A DNA stretch of 52,559 nucleotides from Thraustochytrium sp. TN22 (taxonomy: Eukaryota; Sar; Bigyra; Thraustochytrida; Thraustochytriidae). Shown here piece after piece: positions 19,221-28,540 of this stretch. Within the stretch, counting starts at the first letter, position 1; every line of letters starts with the position of its first letter. Both the position numbers and the translations under genes were made by a program. Where the stretch lies: the NCBI GenBank assembly GCA_013306675.1, contig JABLUY010000255.1, positions 1 through 52,559 on the forward strand, read 5' to 3'. Under the pieces are notes generated by a model. The model saw nothing but the letters and a program-made list of their open reading frames with translations, made no database searches and was not told the DNA's origin.

Positions 19221-20260
19221 AGCGTCGCGCTGGAGGAGCCCAGCCCCGTGCCAGCCCGGCGCAGCCATCCCAGCTGGACGTCGTGCTCGGCCTGACGGGC
19301 TCACCATGGGCCCTCCGAGGCGTTGTCAAGGCACGAGTGATCGGCCCGGCCTCTGCTTGCCTGGGCCATGGTCCTCCAAAAGATGGGCTTCTTGGTCCTC
19401 AGCAGTCACTGTCGCACATGAGGAGCCGCGCCCGGCCGCCGGGGACCACGCCAGCCAGCCAGAGCAAGAGCCTGACCGAGCACACGGCGAGCAAGCCCAA
19501 GTGAACGCAGCCAAGCAAGCGCTGGCGCCTGCCGGGCCACACGCGCGCATGCTCGGCGCGTTGCGAGACCTGGGCTCGGGCTCGGAGCGCCGCCGATGTC
19601 GGATTCGGTCGTGGAGTCAGGCAAGGGAGGCCCATTGTGCGTGCAATGGCGGGCGTGGTGGGACTAACTAAGAAGGCTACTACAAAATGAAAGAGGAGGG
19701 GAGTGCAGTGCCGTGGCGATGCATCTCGCTGGCACGACGACGCGGAGCCTCGGATGGCGCAGCAAAAGGAGCCGAGCATGGCCAGAGGGCCGGCGAGGCA
19801 CCAGTGAGGCCTTGGAGGCGACAGAGGAGTGTGAAGAGGATGAACTCGCTCACCTGTCCGTCCACCCGGGCCCGCCGGCGTGCTGGCCGGCCGGCCCCTG
19901 TGGCAGTGCTGCCCTTTCTTTCTTTCTTTCTCTCTTTTCGTGCCGTGGCGTTGCCACATTTGTCGTCGTTCTTGACGTCAATACCCACCACCCTGACTCG
20001 GACACACTGGCGGCAGAGCTCTGCAACACGCGAGCGAAAATGCTGCGTCCATGGCCACTTTCGTGTGGGGGGGGGTGGGTGGGGAAGCGGCGAGCTTTGA
20101 TCGCTCCTGCAGTGCCAGTGGCTGGTCGGCCGCGCTCAGGCCGAGCCGCGAGCGAGCTTGTGATTCAACACGTACGCTGGCGCATCTTCTTCATTGCGGC
20201 GCGCCTGGGCTCGCATCTGGCTGCTCGCGCACAAAACCGCCTTGATGTCTCTCCCAAAGA

Positions 20261-20881
20261 TCACGAGTCGATACTGAGAGTGAGGAACTTCATGGCGTGC
20301 TGCATGTCGGCATTCTGGCGCTGGAGAGGCGGGAAGCCGACGACAGCGGCCGAACGCAGGCCGAGCGTCTTGCCGAGGAGCTCGGGCGAGGTCTCGGCCA
20401 GGTTGTAGAGCGGCACGGAGCGCAATTCGCAGGCCTCATGCATCGCCTGGCGCAGGCCTGCGTCCACGGCCTCCGGCTTGGCACTGAGCACGACGGCTGC
20501 CAAGGTGACTGGGCCCGGGCGCTGCAGGCGACGCAGCACGCTGCGCGCGCCCACGATGAGCGCGTCCTGCGAGGCGCCGGGCACGAGACGTGACCCGGCC
20601 ACGGGCAGCGGAATGAAGGCCTCTGCCTGGGTGGCCGCCTGCTTCTTGGCCCTGGCCTCCCGGTCCTGCAGCGCGGCCGCAGTGGCCGCCGTGCCGCCGG
20701 CGCTGCGCAGGGCCAGCCGCTTGCGCTTGGCAGCGACCTCCCTTCGGCGCGCCCGCCTCGCGGCGCGCCGCTGCTGCAGCTGCGCGGGCGAGAGGCGCCG
20801 CGCGCGGTTCGCCTCACGCCGCCACGCCGTCTCAAGCGCCGACGTGAAGGCGCACTCGTCGCGGACGTCGTTCTTCGCCAT
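20261..20881 (-). CDS. L7Ae-family protein, probable RNase P/MRP subunit of RPP38/POP3 type
   Basis: The product is 206 residues. Residues 35-60 are strongly basic (RRAARRARRREVAAKRKR), fitting nucleolar location and RNA contact. Residues about 105-187 fit the L7Ae/L30e fold: ALIVGARSVLRRLQR, then VTLAAVVLSAKPEAV, LRSVPLYNLAETSPELLG, LGLRSAAVVGF. This order (gene-specific long basic N-terminus, L7Ae domain, short tail) and the small-hydrophobic strand before the Pro match RPP38, which binds RNase P and MRP RNA at kink-turn-like elements. The alternatives are another L7Ae member such as NHP2 or a ribosomal relative, but these are shorter and lack the N-terminal extension. The ATG at 20881 is preceded by non-coding-looking sequence. 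Subunit identity is inferred. Confidence 0.6.
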   Translation of the reverse strand: MAKNDVRDECAFTSALETAWRREANRARRLSPAQLQQRRAARRARRREVAAKRKRLALRSAGGTAATAAALQDREARAKKQAATQAEAFIPLPVAGSRLVPGASQDALIVGARSVLRRLQRPGPVTLAAVVLSAKPEAVDAGLRQAMHEACELRSVPLYNLAETSPELLGKTLGLRSAAVVGFPPLQRQNADMQHAMKFLTLSIDS

Positions 20882-21184
20882 GGCGACCGGGGCCTGCTGA
20901 CATCAGAGTCAGTCAGTGAGAAGGACTCTGAAGGAGAGAGAAGAAGAGTGTCTGGCGCGCCGGTCACGTCGAACTTGCGTGGAATGGAACTCTGGAATGG
21001 AACTCGGGCAGGCAGACTCGCGCGATGAAGAGTGGCCGTGGCAGACAGACGACCAAGGTGACGAAGCGAGAGAGGCTGTAGCCTAGCCTAGAGCTAGAGA
21101 TGACATTGATGAGCGGTCGAGGAGGTACCACTCTGCTACCGTAGGCCTCAACCTAGCTAGCGGCAAGCTCATGATGGAAAACGA

Positions 21185-21455
21185 CAAAGTTGAACCACCG
21201 GAGACCAGCGGCTAAAACAAGCTCATTTGTCAACAAATCGGGCGATGAACCACAGGAGACTGGCGGCTAGGACAAGCTCATTCGTCAACAAATTGGGCGA
21301 TGATCCACAGGAGACTGGCGGCCAGGACAAGCTCATTCGTCAACAAACTGGGCGATGAACCACAGGAGACTGGCGGCCAGGACAAGCTCATTCGTCAACA
21401 AACTGGGCGATGAACCACAGGAGACTGGCGACCAGCTCATTCGTCAACAACCTGG
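21185..21455 (+). repeat. 55-base minisatellite, about five copies
   Basis: The unit gggcgatgaaccacaggaga plus ctggcggccaggacaagctc and attcgtcaacaaact recurs with starts at 21240, 21295, 21350 and 21405. A diverged copy precedes at about 21185 and a truncated copy ends near 21455. The middle copies are nearly identical, which indicates recent expansion. Confidence 0.9.
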
Positions 21456-21514
21456 GCGAATTTCGTGGCTTTTATCGGCAAGCTCATGATGGAAGACGAC
21501 ATATTTGAACCACA

Positions 21515-21618
21515 CGGCCAGAACAAGCTCATTGGTCAACCGGCCAGGACAAGCTTGTTGGCCAAACGGCCAGGACAAGCTCTTTGGTCAACCGGCCAGG
21601 ACAAGCTCATTGGTCAAC
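21515..21618 (+). repeat. 26-base minisatellite, four copies
   Basis: Unit cggccaggacaagctcattg plus gtcaac, starts at 21515, 21541, 21567 and 21593. It is a shortened form of the neighbouring 55-base unit. Both blocks are flanked by related segments (ggcaagctcatgatggaa at about 21170 and 21477; gaatttcgtggct at about 21458 and 21629), so a larger block was also duplicated. Confidence 0.9.
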
Positions 21619-21858
21619 AAACTGGGGGAATTTCGTGGCTCTTATTAGATGTGATGTGTGCTATGAACGAGACGAAAAGCCGGCCGCAAATGAGCGGAGC
21701 GGCAGGCAGCAATGATCAGAGTAGTAGGTTGGGAGGAAAGGAGAAAGGCAAAGTGGGAGGCTGAGGTGCAGGCCAGCAACGGAGGCCGCCCCTCGTCCAG
21801 GCCCACACAAAATCCCCCCCCCCCCTCCGTGAATGGGCAGGGCTTATACTGCGCGTCT

Positions 21859-24000
21859 TTAGCGGCCCTGGAAGAGCGCGGTGAAGAGGTGGTTGACGGC
21901 GGCCTGGCTCTCAGCAATGGACGTGACGGTCATGGTGTTGGGGAGCCCCTCCTGCTTGATGTACTCGTCGGCGACGCTCATGGCGGAGGAGCGCTCATAG
22001 GCGGTGGCGCGGGAGCCCAGCCAGATCCAGATGCCAATGTTGGCGTGAACGAGGAAGACGTCGTCGGAGTCGAGCGCGCGCAGGGGGACCTTGCCCTCGG
22101 CCTCGAGCTTGAACTCGAGGGCGCCCGAGGCATCGGAGATGCGCCAGAGGCGGATGCTGCTGGCGTCGAGGCGCTCGTTGCCACTGACCTCAACCTCGTA
22201 GGGGTCCTCGGCCGGGCGCACGTCGTCGATGGTGCCGCCAAGCACCTTCCAGAACTGATCGTCCGCGTCGGCCTTGACGGCCTTGCCATGGCGCGAGGAG
22301 CAGATATTGGCCTGGAGCAGGCCGCTGCGGTTCATCTCAAAGACGTTGGCCGACTCGCCGCACCAGCGGTAGACGACCTGGCCGCAGTCGAGCACGAAGG
22401 CATCGCCTTGGTTCATGCACTTGGCGTCGACCGGGATGCTGAAGGCCTTGGTGACGCGGGAGGCGTGGCGAATCATGAGCAGACGCGGCTCGTAGTCGAT
22501 GGGGCGCACCTTGCGGAAGCCGCTCTCGTGGCCACCGTCCAGGTAGAGGAGCTCCTTGAAGTAGCTGAGGAAGAGCTTGGACTCGTGGCCCTGGATCTCG
22601 CGGTGGTGCACGGGGCGGTCGTCCAGGAGCGCGCTGAGCTCCACGGACTTGATGGCGGCCGTGCCAATCTCGTCCTGGGTGCTGTCCTTGCCGAGCCAAA
22701 AGTGCAGGTCGTACTCGAGCTTCTTGCTATCCTTCCTGCGCGTCTCCTTGTTGATGGGGTGGTAGGTGTTGAGGATGACGTAGCTGTCGCCCGAGTAGAA
22801 GCTGCCGTACTCGTCCTTGGGCCAGCGCTTGACGCCAAAGTCCGGGGTGTCCTTCTTGGTGCGCTTGTTCTCCACGCGCCAGATCTCGAGGCCCACGCGT
22901 TCGCCGGCCTTTCTCAAGTTCTTGTCCGACATGGCCACGGCCTTGCGCTGGGCGCGGTCCTCCTCGCTGCCGATGCCCGCGATGTTGCTGTCCTCCAGGC
23001 GCGCCTGCTTGGCCTCGGTCGCGTCGGCCTCGCCAGCGCCAGAGTCGCTGCCGGCGCCGCCCGTCGCCCAGCGGAAGCGGTTCGAGAGGCGCTTCGAGGT
23101 GCGCTTGGACGCGCGCTTGGACGAGCGCAGGTTGCTGGCGGCCGGCGCCGCCGCGGCGGTGGCGCTGGCGCGCGCGATCGAGGCGCGCGCCACGGACCGG
23201 CGCATGGAGCTGGCCGGCTTGGTGCTGGCGCGGCGCGACGCGCGCTCCGCGGCCAGCTCCTCGGACGCGCGCACGGCCTCCACGGACCGGGCCACGGCGG
23301 CGGCGTCCGCGGCCTCCTCCTCCTCGTCCTGCTCCTGGGCGACGTCCATGAGCTCGCCGGCGCCCTCCTCGGCGCCGGCCTCCTCCTCCTCCTCGTCGTC
23401 GTCCTCCTCGCCCTCCTGGATGACGGCGAGCTCCTTGTCGGCGGCCGCGAGGCCGGTGGACCGCACCGACATGCGGCTGCTCACGCGGCGGCTGGCGCGC
23501 AGGCTGCGGCGGACAGACTCGCGGATGGACTGGCGCAGGGACTTGCGCGACTTGGGCTCCTGCTCCTCCACCTCCGCCTGCACCTCCACCTCCTCCACCT
23601 CGGCCTCGGCCGCCGCGGGCGGCTCCTCAGCCTCGGTCCCCTCCACCACGGGCGCGGGCGCCGGCTTGGAGGACGCGCGCAGGCCGGCCACGGACCGCGC
23701 CGTCGAGGCGCGCGCCGAGGACCGCGTCGACGCCCTGCTGGCCGAGGCGCGCGCCTGCGACCCGCGCATGCTCATTCTGCCGGACTTGCGCGCGGACTTG
23801 CGCGCGGACTTGCGCGCGGACCGCCGCTCCGCGTTGTTCTCCTCCTCCTCGTCGTCCGAGTTGGGCGCCTTGTGCGTGTGCGTCTCCTCCTCCGGGTCGT
23901 AGATCCACGACGGCAGCGTCGACGTCAGCGTCGTCTGGAACCAGTTCGACCAGCTCTGCTCCGCGCCCGTCGCCGCCTGCTCCGTGCCGTGCTCCGCCAT
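21859..24000 (-). CDS. Gelsolin/severin-type actin-severing protein with long Ser/Arg N-terminal extension
   Basis: The product is 713 residues. The C-terminal half (about 330-713) holds three gelsolin repeats, the size of severin/fragmin. ARLEDSNIAGIGSEED is the usual lead-in. Repeat 1 carries VGLEIWRVEN and YGSFYSGDSYVIL and LHFWLGKDSTQDE. Repeat 2 carries KAFSIPVDAKCMNQGDAFVLD, and repeat 3 carries RLWRISDASGALEF and WIWLGSRAT. Such proteins sever and cap actin filaments under Ca2+ control in the cytoplasm. The first 325 residues are foreign to the family. They contain clusters of basic-x-Ser motifs (SARKSARKSARKS, KSLRQSIRESVRRSLR, SKRASKRTSKRLS) alternating with Glu/Asp runs, which are plausible basophilic kinase sites. 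The ATG at 24000 was chosen over an in-frame upstream ATG that sits in the pentamer repeat. Confidence 0.85.
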   Translation of the reverse strand: MAEHGTEQAATGAEQSWSNWFQTTLTSTLPSWIYDPEEETHTHKAPNSDDEEEENNAERRSARKSARKSARKSGRMSMRGSQARASASRASTRSSARASTARSVAGLRASSKPAPAPVVEGTEAEEPPAAAEAEVEEVEVQAEVEEQEPKSRKSLRQSIRESVRRSLRASRRVSSRMSVRSTGLAAADKELAVIQEGEEDDDEEEEEAGAEEGAGELMDVAQEQDEEEEAADAAAVARSVEAVRASEELAAERASRRASTKPASSMRRSVARASIARASATAAAAPAASNLRSSKRASKRTSKRLSNRFRWATGGAGSDSGAGEADATEAKQARLEDSNIAGIGSEEDRAQRKAVAMSDKNLRKAGERVGLEIWRVENKRTKKDTPDFGVKRWPKDEYGSFYSGDSYVILNTYHPINKETRRKDSKKLEYDLHFWLGKDSTQDEIGTAAIKSVELSALLDDRPVHHREIQGHESKLFLSYFKELLYLDGGHESGFRKVRPIDYEPRLLMIRHASRVTKAFSIPVDAKCMNQGDAFVLDCGQVVYRWCGESANVFEMNRSGLLQANICSSRHGKAVKADADDQFWKVLGGTIDDVRPAEDPYEVEVSGNERLDASSIRLWRISDASGALEFKLEAEGKVPLRALDSDDVFLVHANIGIWIWLGSRATAYERSSAMSVADEYIKQEGLPNTMTVTSIAESQAAVNHLFTALFQGR

Positions 24001-24015
24001 GCTGGTCTGCCTCGC

Positions 24016-24040
24016 GAGGCGAGGCGAGGCGAGGCGAGGC
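24016..24040 (+). repeat. GAGGC pentanucleotide repeat, five copies, 15 bases before an ATG
   Basis: Five perfect GAGGC units (GCCTC on the gene strand) end 15 bases upstream of the gelsolin-type gene's ATG at 24000. Confidence 0.9.
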
Positions 24041-24392
24041 TCCCTCACCTGCCGCGGCCCGCCGGCCCGGCCCGGCCGACGCGCGCTGACCTGGCTGATC
24101 GAGCCGCACGCGCTCTTGCTGCTGCTTGCTTTCTATTTGCAGGCTGCAGTGCGCTTTCCTTCCGTCGCCGTATACCTTGGCACTTGCCCTTGTTCCTCGC
24201 GTGCCGCTGCAGTGGTGATGATGATGAGTGGTGCTGGCGTGCGTGCGTGGCGTGCGTGCGTGCGGGCCCGCCTTTCGTCAGGTCGTGCTCAGTTGCTCTC
24301 ACTAGCTCAGGCTCTGGCCGCGCCGCGCCGCGCGTGCCGTGATGGAGGCGCCGAGGCGGAGCGAAGCGACCGGAGCGAGAGCGGCAAGCCGC

Positions 24393-24422
24393 AAGCCAAG
24401 CCAAGCCAAGCCAAGCCAAGCC
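24393..24422 (+). repeat. AAGCC pentanucleotide repeat, about six copies
   Basis: Near-perfect AAGCC units about 400 bases upstream of the gelsolin-type gene's start. Confidence 0.9.
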
Positions 24423-26095
24423 AGGCTAGCTTTTGTCGCGGCCGCCGCTGCCCGGCCAGCTCCGGCTTCACTTGCGGTGCGCCGCGCCGCGAGGGAGGGA
24501 AGGAGGGAGTGAGGAAGGAACAGGAAAAGGACGCCGCACCTTGCTTTCCTGCTTGCTTGCTCTCTTTCAGAGAGAGGCCGCCGCCCGCGAGAAGACACGA
24601 GGCGCCGCGCTGAGCGCCGCGATCGAGCTCGCTCGCGCTCGCGCCCTCGCCCTCGCCCGCCGCGCCCTGCGCCGCCTGCAGCGAGCGCGCTGCGCTGCGC
24701 GGCAGGGCTCGCCGGCGCGCGCGAGCTGATGCGATGAGATGCCCTGCGACGAGACGGCCTCCCGACCACACCCTCGCCCGCCGCCGCCGCGCCGCTGCAG
24801 CCCAGGCTCTGCAGCCGCCAGGAGCCTCCCGCCGCCGCGCTGCCGCGCCGCCGCCGCCGCGCCGCGCCGCGCCGCGCACGTGCCGCGCCCGCCTGCGTCG
24901 CTGCGACTTTGCCGCGCTCGCCTGTCCAGCCAGCCCGAGGCAGGCAGGCAGCCGCGCGGCGAGGGCTCGCGCGGCGGCGGGCGAGCGCGGCGCTCGCCGG
25001 CCGAAGGAGCGGGCGCGAGCGCGGGAGGCAGGAGGCAGGGAGGCAGGGAGGGAGGGACGCGCGCCGGCGCCGCGACTTGATCCCGGCGCGCGGTGCCGAG
25101 TCGCGAGCGCGCCCAGTCGCGCGGCCAGGCGGCGCAACTTGCCGCGCAAGTGGGCCGCGAGCGGCGCAAGTCGCGGCTTCGACTTGCGGCACTTGCCCGC
25201 TGCGCCGCGGCCAGTGGCGGCCGCCGCGGGGCGCGCGCGGAGTCCGCGCGCGGCGCGCGGCGGGGAGGCGCGCGGCGCCCCCTTGGCGCGCGGCGGCGCC
25301 CGGGCCGGGACAGGGCGGCCGCCGCGGGAGGGGGGCAGCCGGCGAGCGCGCCGTGCACGCGCGGCGGGGGGGCACGAGCGCGATTGATCGCGCCGGCGCG
25401 AGTGCGGATGGCAAGTGCGCGTGCAGTTAGTTGGTCAGTGCTTGTAAGGCCCTGGACGGCGGCAGTCAGGATCCCGCGGCAGGCACAAGGACGCAGCCAC
25501 GGGGCGCAAGGACGCAGCCCGGCACTGCAGTGCGAGCTGGCTGCGACGCTGCGCTGGGTGGCTTCGAAGCCTTCGAAGCCCACGGCCAGCTCGCGATGGC
25601 TGGCCGGTTGCGGGCGGGTGGCGGCCGGCAGCAGGCGTGGATTCCTTGGAAGAAGACGAGGGCCCTGCGTTCCCAAGGTGAAGCTCGCCACGGCGCGATT
25701 GCGCGTGGAAAAAAAGGGGCGGGCGCAGATCGAGGCGAGGCGGTGGCGCTCGTCACGGTGCCGAGGTGGCCCGGCCGGTAGGTAGCCAACGGCCGAGGCA
25801 TCATGTCGTCATGTCATGACTCGGATCAATGATGGTGACTCGGATCGAGGCGCGGACAAATCCCGCTGGGTCACCACGTCTGGCTCCTGGGCAAGCCCCA
25901 TCTCTTTCAGAGAAGACATAAACGGCTGCTTTGCCAGGCCTGTGCTCAAGTTTGGGGGGACTCGGACTTTGAGCCGTGGCCGCCGCTCAGTCACGTCAAG
26001 AACTTGAAACTTGACTTGCCAATCTCTGCTGGTGGCCGCTCAGTCAGCTCAGGCTCGTTTTCGTTTTATGGTTTGATACGTGAAACGATCGGCAG

Positions 26096-27586
26096 TCACA
26101 ACGCCAGCTCGTCCGCCGCACCCGTGGCAACCTGCACGAACTTGTCAATGAGGTGAAAGGCGTGGCTGGGCTGATCGGAGGGGACCATGTGGCCGGCGTT
26201 GCGCAGGACGACGGAGTGGAGGGAGCCGGCGTACTTCCAGTAGCCCGCGACGTCGCCGTGGGGATCGCGCCAAATGCGCTGGGGCTCGGCGCGGTAGGCG
26301 GCCGCCTGGGGGAACTCGAGGCGCTCCAACATGCCCTCCGTGAGCACCGGGTGGATGATGACGTCGAGCATGCCGTTGTAAATGAGGACAGGCCGCGACG
26401 CATTGAGGAGCTCCTCCACCTCGGGCCGGAAGGAAACCATAAAGTCGCCCTGCAGCGCGAGCTCCACGTCGCGCGCGTGCGCGCCAAAGGAAATGTCGCC
26501 GACATGGATGCCGCGGCGGACGTGCGGCTGGTCCACGAAACGCGAGAAGCGGTCCGCGGCGGGCGGCTCGGCCGTGCGCATGTAGTTGAAGTAGTCCGTG
26601 AGGCCCGTCACGTTGGCAAAGTAGCTCGGCGCGCCCAGCAGGTCACCATTGATCATGGCATCCCAGACCGTGAACGCCTCGGCCGTGCGCCCGGCCTTGA
26701 TGAGCGCCGTCGCGCGCGTGGTGTAGTTGGCCACCACCGCGCGCTCCACCGCTGAGATGAGGCCCAGGTTGTACAGAACGTCCGGATACCGGGGTACATG
26801 GTGCACAGGGTCGATCCAGGCGTTGCCGGCGCTCACGCCCGCGAACGGAATGGCCTTTTGCTTCGCCAGCAGCGCCGACAGGCCCATCGTGTAGTGCCCG
26901 CCGTAGCTCTCGCCAGCCACCACCAGGTTGCCCTTGCGCAGCTCCGGAAAGACCTCGTAAAAGTGTTCCAGGAGCGCCACTAGCTGCCGCGACGCCTGGT
27001 CGCGCGTGTTCTCGCAGTACGCGCCCTGCTCCGCCACGCTGAATCCCGTGCCGGCCGGGTTGTCCACGAACAGCAGGCCGTACTTGCGGGCCCACGTCCA
27101 CTCCCGCGGCTCCAGCTCCAGGTTCGGGCCCAGGCCGAACGGGCCCAGCTCGCTGAACATGCCGAAGAGCGACGAGGACCCGGGCCCGCCCTGCAGCCAC
27201 AAGATCACCGTCATGTCCTCCTCCAGCGCCTCGCTCGACGCGCGCCCCGCGCGCCCCAGCGGCGGCACAAACCACCAGAACAGCTTGTTGCCCACGGTCT
27301 CGTTCACCGTCGCCAGGCATGCCCACGAGTCCTCACCGCCCAGCACTTCGTTCGGCACCCTGCACGCCTCGCGCGCCTCCGCCGCGCGATCCGGTAAGAA
27401 GGTTGCCACGTCCACCGCCTCCCCCACGTCCTCTGAGGAATCATCCGTCGACCGCACCGCCACCCGCGCCACCTTCGCCGCGTGCGTGCGCAGGCTGTCG
27501 CTCGTCGTGCCGAGCAAGAGTCCTAGTGCCAAGAGCAGCGCCGCACCCGCGGCCAAGAGCATGCGCGGCCTCCGTTCGCTGCCCAT
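26096..27586 (-). CDS. Serine carboxypeptidase (peptidase family S10)
   Basis: The product is 496 residues, the usual S10 length. An N-terminal hydrophobic segment (9-26) after a basic start is a signal peptide or signal anchor, so it enters the secretory pathway toward vacuole/lysosome or the outside. The oxyanion motif GGPGSSS is at 133-139. Catalytic Ser227 lies in GESYGGHY, Asp408 in YNGMLDVIIHP and His466 in RNAGHMVPSDQP, so the triad is complete. The VDNPAGTGFS motif at about 174-183 is also typical. S10 enzymes remove C-terminal residues at acidic pH; the closest feel is the CPVL/vitellogenic type, but this is not certain. Several N-x-S/T sites suit glycosylation. The ATG at 27586 directly precedes the signal sequence. 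A GCC trinucleotide tract lies about 150-190 bases upstream. Confidence 0.9.
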   Translation of the reverse strand: MGSERRPRMLLAAGAALLLALGLLLGTTSDSLRTHAAKVARVAVRSTDDSSEDVGEAVDVATFLPDRAAEAREACRVPNEVLGGEDSWACLATVNETVGNKLFWWFVPPLGRAGRASSEALEEDMTVILWLQGGPGSSSLFGMFSELGPFGLGPNLELEPREWTWARKYGLLFVDNPAGTGFSVAEQGAYCENTRDQASRQLVALLEHFYEVFPELRKGNLVVAGESYGGHYTMGLSALLAKQKAIPFAGVSAGNAWIDPVHHVPRYPDVLYNLGLISAVERAVVANYTTRATALIKAGRTAEAFTVWDAMINGDLLGAPSYFANVTGLTDYFNYMRTAEPPAADRFSRFVDQPHVRRGIHVGDISFGAHARDVELALQGDFMVSFRPEVEELLNASRPVLIYNGMLDVIIHPVLTEGMLERLEFPQAAAYRAEPQRIWRDPHGDVAGYWKYAGSLHSVVLRNAGHMVPSDQPSHAFHLIDKFVQVATGAADELAL

Positions 27587-27740
27587 GATTGCTGCCGGCT
27601 GCTGTAGCTCGCGCTTTCGCTCTCCTCTCTAACTTTAGCTCGGTGGTGCTGTCGCTATTGCTCCTGCTGCAGCTGCCGCCAATGGCGCCGCCACCGCTAC
27701 GGTCGCTGCACTGCCGCTGCCGCTCCCACCGTCACCGCGT

Positions 27741-27772
<32 letters not shown>

Positions 27773-27966
27773 CGCTGCCGCCGCACTGCCGCCGCACAGC
27801 CTCCGCCGCTGCGGAGTTCAAGGTCTGCCACGGCCGCTGTCGCTGACAGACAGAGAGTGATCCAGCTTTGACGAAGACAAGCACGGCCGATCTTCCTTCA
27901 CGGTTAGAGCACACGGGGATAGTCGAGCCGCTGCGGCTGCTGGCCAAGTCGCCCTCGAGCCCGCAA
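27587..27966. other. Promoter side of the carboxypeptidase gene
   Basis: GC-rich spacer with a GCC tract at about 27741-27770. I see no gene. Confidence 0.5.
27741..27770 (+). repeat. GCC trinucleotide repeat
   Basis: About nine to ten GCC units in the 5' flank of the carboxypeptidase gene. Confidence 0.85.
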
Positions 27967-28540
27967 CTTGAACCCCAGCTAACTTCGTCAGCGGACCCAA
28001 CACCATGAGCGAGCAGGAGCACGATTTGGCAGCGGCAGAGCTTTGTGGTCGTTTTCTTCTCTTCTGTGTCTTCACATGAACCCCAGCCGATGGCAAGGAC
28101 CCAACACCACCAGCGTATACGCAGGAGCACGGCCAGCAGCATGACCAGCGGCCTTTCAGCCGCGGCAGAGCTTCGTGCTCGTTTGGTTCTCTTCTGTGTC
28201 TTCACTTGAACCCCAGCCGATGGCAAGGACCCAACACCACCAGCGTATACGCAGGAGCACGACCAGCAGCATGACCAGCGGCCTTTCGGCCGCGGCAGAG
28301 CTTCGTGGTCGTTTGATTATGACCAGCGGCCTTTCGGCCGCGGCAGAGCTTCGTTTGATTATGACCAGCGGCCTTTCAGCCGCGGCAGAGCTTCGTGGTC
28401 GTTTGATTCTCTTCTGTGTCGTCTTATGGACCCCAGTCGTTGCCAAGGACCCAACACCACCAACAGCAACAATCAACCTTTCGACCGCCGCAGAGCTACG
28501 TGATTTGGTCGTCTTCTTCTTCTCTTCAGTGTCTTATCTT
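27967..28540 (+). repeat. 130-base minisatellite with nested 40-48-base hairpin units, at the 3' end of the TIM21 fusion gene
   Basis: The phrase ggacccaacacca recurs at about 27992, 28107, 28237 and 28449; the two central copies are nearly identical and 130 bases apart. Within it, gaccagcggcctttcggccg cggcagagcttcgt recurs at about 28142, 28272, 28320 and 28360, so a shorter piece expanded separately. The core gcggcctttcggccgc is a perfect 6-base stem with a 4-base loop. The array ends at the stop codon of the TIM21 fusion gene, so it supplies that gene's 3' UTR. Open frames inside it repeat with the array and are not genes. Confidence 0.85.

Larger units (their letters stand above)
17960..20260. 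other. 2.3 kb spacer with microsatellites
   Basis: This is the 5' region of the receptor-like gene and the 3' side of the L7Ae gene. No frame shows the coding pattern. It contains CGCT/GCTT (18210-18246), CCTG (18571-18600 and 19053-19075) and AGCGC (19181-19220) arrays, a CTTT run near 19917-19940, and a G-rich run (about 20069-20085) able to form a G-quadruplex. Confidence 0.6.
20882..21858. other. Spacer with two minisatellites between the L7Ae and gelsolin genes
   Basis: AT-richer than the surroundings. About 20882-21150 is the 5' region of the L7Ae gene and shows nothing definite. The rest is mostly the 55-base and 26-base repeats listed separately, then a 10-C homopolymer near 21817. 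The open frame at 21465-21764 runs through repeats and is not a gene. Confidence 0.65.
24001..26095. other. 2.1 kb GC-rich spacer upstream of the gelsolin gene
   Basis: It holds the gelsolin promoter side and the 3' side of the carboxypeptidase gene. Long open frames here (for example minus 24302-25414) are Arg/Ala/Pro strings caused by composition. The GAGGC and AAGCC pentamer arrays are listed separately. I see no gene or RNA. Confidence 0.6.

Noticed and set aside
18739-19671. 310-codon plus-strand open frame in the receptor/L7Ae spacer
   Set aside because: Crosses CCTG and AGCGC arrays and has no coding pattern or domain.
10960-24000. Shared N-terminus MAEHG in the helix-turn-helix and gelsolin-type proteins
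   Set aside because: Only five residues; probably chance plus a preferred start context.
21712-24342. 876-codon plus-strand open frame opposite the gelsolin gene
   Set aside because: Antisense shadow; gelsolin repeats are on the minus strand.
24302-25414. 370-codon minus-strand open frame in the gelsolin spacer
   Set aside because: Composition-driven Arg/Ala/Pro string with no domain and weak codon pattern.
27732-28476. Minus-strand open frames with repeated LAIGWGS-type peptides
   Set aside because: They repeat because the DNA minisatellite repeats; frames break between copies.
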